Source: AC-32 sp963736055 (GTDB taxonomy: Bacteria; Actinomycetota; Thermoleophilia; Gaiellales; Gaiellaceae). From it: 64,000 bases of DNA. Positions 59,521 to 64,000 of the stretch are shown piece after piece (positions within the stretch are counted from its first letter, which is position 1; each line of letters begins with the position of its first letter). The translations under genes were made by a program, and so were the position numbers. Where the stretch lies: positions 1 through 64,000 of the forward strand of contig CAVTNM010000001.1 of assembly GCA_963736055.1 (NCBI GenBank). Direction: 5' to 3'. The notes below the pieces were generated by a model. The model did no database searches. It saw only the letters and a program-made list of their open reading frames with translations, and had not been told where the DNA came from.

Positions 59521-60596
59521 TGCCACTCGGCCGCCTCGACGGACAGGATCGTCGGCAGGTAGGCCACCGCCTCGATCCACTCGCCGCCGGCATCCGGTGA
59601 CACCCAGACCGACCCGCTCTGCGTCCCGAGGTAGATCCCGACCGGGTCGAGCAGGTCGAAGCTCATGCCCTCGCGCTTGACCGACTGCCAGGCCTGCTGC
59701 GGGAGGCCGTTCTCGAGCAGCTCCCAGGACGCCCCGCCGTCCCGGGTGCGGTAGACGCCCAGCCGCCCGTCCGGCGTGACCCGGTTCTCGGCGCCCTCCT
59801 CGGGAACGACGTAGGCCGCGTCGGGGTCCGCCGGATCGAGCGCGATCGGGAAGCCGAACCCGCTCGGCAGGCCGTTCCCCTCGAGCCGCTCCCACGTGTC
59901 GCCGCGGTCGTCCGAGCGGTAGACGCCGCAGTGGTTCTGCTGCCAGAGCCGCTCCGGTCTCGCCGGGTGCACGAGCAGCTTGTGCACGCACTGCCCGACC
60001 TCGGGGAAGTTGTCGTCCGGGAAGAAGTCGGCCGCGACGCCGGTGTTCTTCGGCGCCCAGGACTCGCCGCCGTCGTCGCTGCGGAAGGTGCCTGCCGCGG
60101 AGATCGCGATGTAGAGCCGCTGGGGGTCCGACGGGTCGACCTGAATCGAGTGGCAGCAGAGGCCGCCGGCGCCGGGATTCCACCTCTCCCGCGTCGGGTG
60201 CTCGAGCACCGACTGAACGGGCTCCCAGGTCGAGCCGCCGTCGCCGCTGCGGAAGAGGGCGGCCGGCGTGCCGCCGAGCCACAGCGTCTCCGGCTCGTCG
60301 GCATGGCCTGGCTCGACGTGCCAGGACTTCTCCCAGCTGAGACCGCTCTCCTCGGGCAGCCCGATCCCCTCGGCCCGCTCCCAGGTCTCGCCCAGGTCGG
60401 TGGAGCGGTGTGCCGTCGCGCCGTAGACCCAGTTGTTGGTGGCCGCGTGGACGACCCCGGTGCGTGGGTCGCGCATCGCGTGGAAGACCTCCCAGCCGGT
60501 GAGGTGCGGACCCTCCACGCTCCACTTGCGACGCGTTTCGTCGCTCGTAAGAAGGAAGAGACCCTTGCGGGTACCGACGAGGACGGCGACTCCCAT
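59517..60596 (-). CDS. BNR/Asp-box beta-propeller protein
   Basis: 359 residues. At least six Asp-box units are seen (STDLGETWE, SGDGGSTWE, SDDGGESWA, SDDRGDTWE, TRDGGASWE, SPDAGGEWI), so it folds as a sialidase/photosystem-II-stability-factor-like propeller. No sialidase Arg triad is evident and no signal peptide is present: it starts MGVAVLVGTRKGLFLL. Such proteins appear as 'exo-alpha-sialidase' in databases, mostly without activity data. It overlaps the MoaD-like gene and is divergent from the PPOX gene with shared -10 sequences. Confidence 0.8.
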   Translation of the reverse strand: MGVAVLVGTRKGLFLLTSDETRRKWSVEGPHLTGWEVFHAMRDPRTGVVHAATNNWVYGATAHRSTDLGETWERAEGIGLPEESGLSWEKSWHVEPGHADEPETLWLGGTPAALFRSGDGGSTWEPVQSVLEHPTRERWNPGAGGLCCHSIQVDPSDPQRLYIAISAAGTFRSDDGGESWAPKNTGVAADFFPDDNFPEVGQCVHKLLVHPARPERLWQQNHCGVYRSDDRGDTWERLEGNGLPSGFGFPIALDPADPDAAYVVPEEGAENRVTPDGRLGVYRTRDGGASWELLENGLPQQAWQSVKREGMSFDLLDPVGIYLGTQSGSVWVSPDAGGEWIEAVAYLPTILSVEAAEWQ

Positions 60597-60604
60597 CGAG
60601 CCAC

Positions 60605-60611
60605 TAGCCTA
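60605..60611. promoter_or_regulatory. overlapping divergent -10 boxes (BNR / PPOX)
   Basis: TAGCCTA gives TAGCCT on the plus strand (PPOX gene, leader of about 26 nt) and TAGGCT on the minus strand (BNR gene, 9 nt before the ATG). The two -10 elements share five bases, so both promoters probably cannot be opened at the same time. Confidence 0.45.
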
Positions 60612-60636
60612 AGCAACAACGACAGAGGAGGAGACG

Positions 60637-61053
60637 ATGGAACGGACCGCTGCGACCTTGAATGAAGCCGAGGCGAAGCTGTTCGAGGGCCGCAACTGGG
60701 GCAACATCGCCACGGTGCGCGCCGATGGCTCACCGCACGTGACGCCGGTGTGGGTGGACTACGACGGCGAGCACGTGCTCGTCAACAGCGCCTACGGCCG
60801 GGCGAAGGTGCGGCACATCCAGCGTGACCCGCGTGTCTCGATCGACGTGCTGCCGGCGGAGGACCAGCAGGCCGGCTACGTCAGCGTCAGCGGGACCGCC
60901 GAGCTGGTGGACGAGGGCGCCAATGACCACATCGACAGGCTCGCGAAGAAGTACCTGGGACTCGACCAGTATCCCTACCGCACCCCCGACGAGAAGCGCG
61001 TGATCATCCGGATCAGGCCCGACCGGGTCGGCTCGATGGGTCTCGGCCGCTAG
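60637..61053 (+). CDS. PPOX-class F420-dependent oxidoreductase
   Basis: 138 residues with GAGGAGGAG ribosome site just upstream of ATG 60637. It has the split beta-barrel flavin-reductase fold: NWGNIATVRADGSPHVTPVW, then NSAYGRAKVRHIQRDPRVS. The TIGR03618-type family uses F420 or FMN to reduce biliverdin-like or other substrates. The ATG of the next gene follows the TAG stop without a gap, so both are likely co-transcribed. Intact. Confidence 0.83.
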   Translation: MERTAATLNEAEAKLFEGRNWGNIATVRADGSPHVTPVWVDYDGEHVLVNSAYGRAKVRHIQRDPRVSIDVLPAEDQQAGYVSVSGTAELVDEGANDHIDRLAKKYLGLDQYPYRTPDEKRVIIRIRPDRVGSMGLGR

Positions 61054-61917
61054 ATGCGGCTCACGCTCTGCGACGTCGGTCCCCGTGACGGTCTCCAGAA
61101 CGAAGCCGTCACGCTGGAGCCGGCGACGCGGGCAGAGCTCGTCAACCGGCTCGCGGCGGCGGGGTTGCCCCGCGTCGAGGCGGCCAGCTTCGTGCGCGCC
61201 GAGCGCGTACCGCAGATGGCCGGCGCGGAGGAGGTCGTTGCGGGGATCGAGCGCCGAGCTGGGACGGAGTACTCGGGCCTCGTTCTGAACGCGAAAGGGT
61301 ACGAGCGCTTCGCAGCGTCGGGCCTCGACCGCGTGAACGTCACGCTCGGCGCCACGGAGGCGTTCAACCGGCGAAACGGCGAGATGTCGCGCGACGAGGC
61401 CGTGGCCCAGGTCGAGCGGATCCTCGCCGCCGCCAAGGAGCCTGCCACGGTCACGATCTCCGTCGCCTTCGGCTGCCCCTTCGAAGGGGAGGTCGACGAA
61501 GGCGAGGTGGTGGCGCTGGCCGAGCGCCTCGAGGTGGACGAGGTCGTGCTCGCCGACACGATCGGCGTCGCCGGCCCCGGACAGGTGCGCCGCCTGGTCG
61601 ACCGTGTCCGCGGCCTCGGCAAGCGCACCGGCTTCCACGGCCACAACACGCGCAACACCGGCTACGCGAACGCGCTCGCGGCGCTGGAGGCCGGCGCCCA
61701 GGTGCTCGATTCGTCGGTCGGCGGGCTCGGCGGCTGTCCCTACGCGCCACGGGCCAGCGGCAATGTCGCGACCGAGGATCTCGTCTACCTGCTGGAGCGG
61801 GAGGGAGTCGCGACAGGGGTCGACCTGGACGCGCTCGTCGCGATCTCGACGTGGCTGGAAGGGATCTTCGGCCGGACGCTCGAGGGCCAGGTCTACCGCG
61901 CCGGCGTCTGGCCCTAG
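61054..61917 (+). CDS. hydroxymethylglutaryl-CoA lyase
   Basis: 287 residues. The signature LCDVGPRDGLQNEAVTL (family DVGPRDGLQNE), substrate-binding ASFVRAERVPQMAGAEEV, metal site FHGHNTRNTGYANA and catalytic Cys in GGLGGCPYAPRASGNVATED identify HMG-CoA lyase, which splits HMG-CoA to acetoacetate and acetyl-CoA in leucine degradation. The first 18 residues start immediately at the conserved strand, so the start is right. It follows the PPOX gene directly; other leucine-degradation genes are absent from the window. Confidence 0.92.
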   Translation: MRLTLCDVGPRDGLQNEAVTLEPATRAELVNRLAAAGLPRVEAASFVRAERVPQMAGAEEVVAGIERRAGTEYSGLVLNAKGYERFAASGLDRVNVTLGATEAFNRRNGEMSRDEAVAQVERILAAAKEPATVTISVAFGCPFEGEVDEGEVVALAERLEVDEVVLADTIGVAGPGQVRRLVDRVRGLGKRTGFHGHNTRNTGYANALAALEAGAQVLDSSVGGLGGCPYAPRASGNVATEDLVYLLEREGVATGVDLDALVAISTWLEGIFGRTLEGQVYRAGVWP

Positions 61918-61992
61918 GCGCCGCTTGCGGCGCCGTCCTTAGGACACACGGGCTTGCCCGTGTGTCCGTCTGAGATGACCGGTCGAACCGGT
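61917..61992. terminator. three consecutive inverted repeats between convergent genes
   Basis: Hairpin 1 is GGCGCCGC-TT-GCGGCGCC (61917-61934, starting in the TAG stop). Hairpin 2 is GGACACACGGGC-TT-GCCCGTGTGTCC (61942-61967), a perfect 12-bp stem. Element 3 is ACCGGT-CGA-ACCGGT (61978-61992). They separate the HMG-CoA lyase gene from the convergent decarboxylase gene and probably stop transcription from both sides. Confidence 0.7.
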
Positions 61993-62000
61993 TGCACTCG

Positions 62001-63374
62001 CTACGCGACGGCGTGTAAGGCGGTTGCGAACGCCTCTACCGCGAGATCGATCTCCTCGTCGGTCGTCTGCCAGTTCGAGACCGAGACGCGGATCGCCTTT
62101 CGCCCGTTCCAGGTCGTGCCGCTCAGCCAGATCTCTCCGCTCTCCTGCACGCGGCGCAGCACCTCGTCCGTGCGCTCGTCCGAGTCGAAGCGGAAGAGCA
62201 CCTGGTTGAGCACGACGTCGTTCAGCACCTCGACGCCGTCGAGGCCGACGATCGCCTCCCCGAAGCGCGCCGCCCCGTCGCAGCAACGCTCCACCAGCTC
62301 GACGATCCCGCTCCGGCCCAGCGAGCGCAGCGCCGCGTAGACGGCGAAGCCGCGGGCCCGGCGCGAGAACTCCGGCACCCAGTCGACCTGGTCGCGGACG
62401 CGCCGGGCGCCCTCGTCCTGGATCAGGTACGACGCCGTGACGGTCATGGCCAAGCGATGCGATTCGGGATGCGCGCAGAAGACCATTCCCGAGTCGTAGG
62501 GCACGTTCAGCCACTTGTGCGCGTCGGTCGTCCAGGAGTCGGCGCGCTCGATGCCGGCGACGAGGTGGCGCAGCCGCGGCGAGACCGCCGCCCAGATGCC
62601 GAAGGCGCCGTCCACGTGGAGCCAGGCGCCCGACTCCTTACAGGCGGCCGCGATCTCGGGGAGCGGGTCGAACGCGCCCGTGTTCACCTCGCCGGCCTGG
62701 GCGCAGACGATCGCCGGCCCGTCGGAGAGCGCTGCGCGCAGAGCGCCAGGCTCCATCCGGCCCTGGTCGTCTGCGGGAACGGTTGTCGGCGCGCCGAGCC
62801 CGAGCAGCCGTAGCGCGCGATCGACGGTGACGTGGCGCTTTTCGCCGACGAGCACCTGCACCGGCGGCGCTCCGCCGAGCCCGTCGCGGTTCACGTCCCA
62901 ACCGAGACCGTCGAGCACGTGGAAGCGCGCGGCGGCGAGCCCGGTCACGTGCGCCATCTGAGTGCCGGTGACGAAGCCGACCGACGCCTCGCCGGGCAGG
63001 CCGAGCAGCTCGACCAGCCACTCGCGCGTCACCTGCTCGACCACCGAGGCAGAGGGGCCGCCGACGTACAGGCCGGCGTTCTGGTCCCAGGCCGAGGTCA
63101 GCCAGTCGGCTGCGATGGCCGCCGGCAGGGCGCCGCCGATCACGAAGCCGAAGTAGCGGCCGCTTCCCATGGCGACGACGCCGGGCTCGGCGCCTTCGGC
63201 GAGCTCGTTCAGCACCTCCTCGGCGTCGACCGGGCTCTCGGGCAAGGGCCCGCCCAGGGCCTCGCGGAGCTCCTCCGGGCTCGTGCGCGGGAACACCGGC
63301 CGGTCGCCCAGGCTCTCGAGGTAGTCGGCCGCGATCTCGGCGGTTCGACGCAGCAGCTCGCGAGCGTCGCTCAC
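62001..63374 (-). CDS. PLP-dependent group II decarboxylase/aminotransferase-like protein
   Basis: 457 residues from GTG 63374; a TAGGGT box ends exactly 6 nt upstream. The sequence has SASVVEQVTREWLVELLGLP, GFVTGTQMAHVTGLAAARFH, LHVDGAFGIWAAVSPRLRHL and the PLP Lys in WTTDAHKWLNVPYDSGMVF. These are group II decarboxylase features (glutamate, tyrosine or aromatic amino acids). The substrate cannot be deduced. The frame is intact. It starts 9 bases after the GNAT stop. Confidence 0.85.
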   Translation of the reverse strand: MSDARELLRRTAEIAADYLESLGDRPVFPRTSPEELREALGGPLPESPVDAEEVLNELAEGAEPGVVAMGSGRYFGFVIGGALPAAIAADWLTSAWDQNAGLYVGGPSASVVEQVTREWLVELLGLPGEASVGFVTGTQMAHVTGLAAARFHVLDGLGWDVNRDGLGGAPPVQVLVGEKRHVTVDRALRLLGLGAPTTVPADDQGRMEPGALRAALSDGPAIVCAQAGEVNTGAFDPLPEIAAACKESGAWLHVDGAFGIWAAVSPRLRHLVAGIERADSWTTDAHKWLNVPYDSGMVFCAHPESHRLAMTVTASYLIQDEGARRVRDQVDWVPEFSRRARGFAVYAALRSLGRSGIVELVERCCDGAARFGEAIVGLDGVEVLNDVVLNQVLFRFDSDERTDEVLRRVQESGEIWLSGTTWNGRKAIRVSVSNWQTTDEEIDLAVEAFATALHAVA

Positions 63375-63383
63375 GCCGAGACC

Positions 63384-63923
63384 CTACGCGTCGAGCGCGA
63401 ACAGCTGCGCGTCCCGCCGTCCGAGCCTGATGTCGCGCTCATACTCGAGCCCGAGCTTGCGCGCGACGTTCTCCGAGGCGGTGTTCCCGTGGATGATCAG
63501 CGCGATCACCCGGTCGGCGCCGAGCCCGTTCAGCGCGTAGTCGCGGGCGGCGCCGGCCGCCTCCGTCGCGTAGCCCCGCCCCCAGTAGTCGCGGCCGAGC
63601 GTGTAGCCGACCTCGACCTCGGTCGGCCCGGACGGCTGAGCCCGGGTGGTCGGCTCCCAGGTCTCGCTGTTCCAGATCAGGATCCCGACGCGGCCGATGA
63701 TCGCGTCGTCCTCCCGGCGCAGGGTGGTGAAGAGACCGAACTCGTCCACCTCCCAGCGCTCGATCATGCGCCGTACCGAGAGCTGCGTCTCGGCCTTCGT
63801 CAGGGTGCGCCCGTCACCGACGTAGCGCATCACCTCGGGGTCGGCGTACATCGGGGCCAGGGCTTCCGCGTCCTCCTCGACGGGCATCCGCAGGACGAGC
63901 CGCTCGGTGGTCAGCTCCAGCAT
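63384..63923 (-). CDS. GNAT-family N-acetyltransferase (RimJ/RimL-like)
   Basis: 179 residues from ATG 63923. It starts LTTERLVLRMPVEEDAEALA and has EVEVGYTLGRDYWGRGYATE, with the acetyl-CoA-binding GRGYATEA motif, and GNTASENVARKLGLEYERDI, all typical of RimJ/RimL-type acetyltransferases that modify protein N-termini or small amines. A TAGGCT box (63931-63936) ends 7 nt before the ATG. Divergent from the DUF255 gene. Confidence 0.85.
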   Translation of the reverse strand: MLELTTERLVLRMPVEEDAEALAPMYADPEVMRYVGDGRTLTKAETQLSVRRMIERWEVDEFGLFTTLRREDDAIIGRVGILIWNSETWEPTTRAQPSGPTEVEVGYTLGRDYWGRGYATEAAGAARDYALNGLGADRVIALIIHGNTASENVARKLGLEYERDIRLGRRDAQLFALDA

Positions 63924-63929
63924 CGGGGC

Positions 63930-63936
63930 TAGCCTA
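63930..63936. promoter_or_regulatory. overlapping divergent -10 boxes (GNAT / DUF255)
   Basis: TAGCCTA again supplies TAGCCT on the plus strand (8 nt before ATG 63944) and TAGGCT on the minus strand (7 nt before ATG 63923). Only 20 bp separate the two start codons, so both transcripts would be leaderless or nearly so. Confidence 0.45.
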
Positions 63937-63943
63937 GTCGCGC

Positions 63944-64000
63944 ATGAATCGCCTGGCCGAAGAGACCAGCCCGTACCTTTTGCAACACGCTTCCAACCCG
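63944..64000 (+). CDS. DUF255/thioredoxin-domain protein (YyaL-like), N-terminal part only
   Basis: Only 19 codons are in the window: MNRLAEETSPYLLQHASNP. This is the near-invariant start of the YyaL/SSP411 family, where it continues with a thioredoxin-like domain and a (alpha/alpha)6 domain. The function in the family is not known in bacteria. Confidence 0.8.
   Translation, partial: MNRLAEETSPYLLQHASNP

Overview
The window looks like chromosomal DNA of a high-GC, aerobic, probably soil-dwelling actinobacterium. Gene content (F420-type PPOX oxidoreductase, cydABDC, GAP/Sap-family proteins, STAND-LuxR regulators), frequent GTG/TTG starts and apparently leaderless promoters with a TAGnnT -10 box point to class Thermoleophilia (Gaiellales/Solirubrobacterales-like). 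That placement is inference from gene style; no rRNA or other phylogenetic marker is present. I saw no tRNA, rRNA, CRISPR array, insertion sequence, prophage or origin.

Layout. 0-2.1 kb: start of an aldose epimerase, a DUF389 membrane protein and a HAD phosphatase. 2.1-8.4 kb: a tight cytochrome bd operon (cydA, cydB, cydD, cydC) with a fifth small gene. 8.3-12.1 kb: RDD protein, GMC oxidoreductase, metal-dependent cyclase. 12.1-20.3 kb: a long leftward operon, ndh - SCP2 - amylo-1,6-glucosidase - zwf - GH15 - cupin - membrane protein, mostly with 4-base stop/start overlaps. 20.3-28.8 kb: membrane and envelope genes (ClC channel, radical-SAM sulfatase maturase plus UPF0104, GAP-family protein, lipoprotein, K+ channel). 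28.8-35.1 kb: a phosphodiesterase fused to a holin-like membrane domain, a metallo-hydrolase, a second UPF0104 protein, an AI-2E-family permease. 35.1-42 kb: a signalling island (STAND-LuxR, response regulator plus MASE1 kinase, PAS-LuxR, a receiver lacking its phosphoacceptor). 42-49.4 kb: DedA, K+/H+ antiporter pair, NlpC/P60, cytochrome c. 49.4-54.1 kb: a LolCDE/MacB-like ABC system. 54.1-64 kb: sulfite-oxidase-like enzyme, NrtR with isochorismatase, MFS, Tat-exported class V aminotransferase-like protein, BNR/MoaD pair, PPOX, HMG-CoA lyase, group II decarboxylase, GNAT, and the start of a DUF255 protein.

Main observation. A near-palindrome of the form TCATC-n(7-13)-GATGA occurs at least twelve times, almost only in intergenic DNA. 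At five promoters (DUF389, cydA, the cyclase, ndh, PAS-LuxR) its centre lies 42-43 bp upstream of the start codon, and at DUF389 and ndh a TAGnnT box ends exactly 6 nt before a GTG. This is what an activator site next to a leaderless promoter would look like. The linked genes (cytochrome bd, NDH-2 with carbohydrate-mobilising enzymes and G6PDH, envelope proteins, a PAS-LuxR regulator) suggest a respiratory or energy-stress regulon, analogous to DosR/DevR regulons; the regulator is not proven.

Caution. About seventeen genes carry apparent frameshifts (several in zwf alone) although the protein sequence stays well conserved on both sides of each break. They cluster between 9 and 28 kb and often amount to one surplus base. 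Residual sequencing or assembly error is the likeliest cause, so frame-broken genes are annotated as CDS spans with the break positions given.
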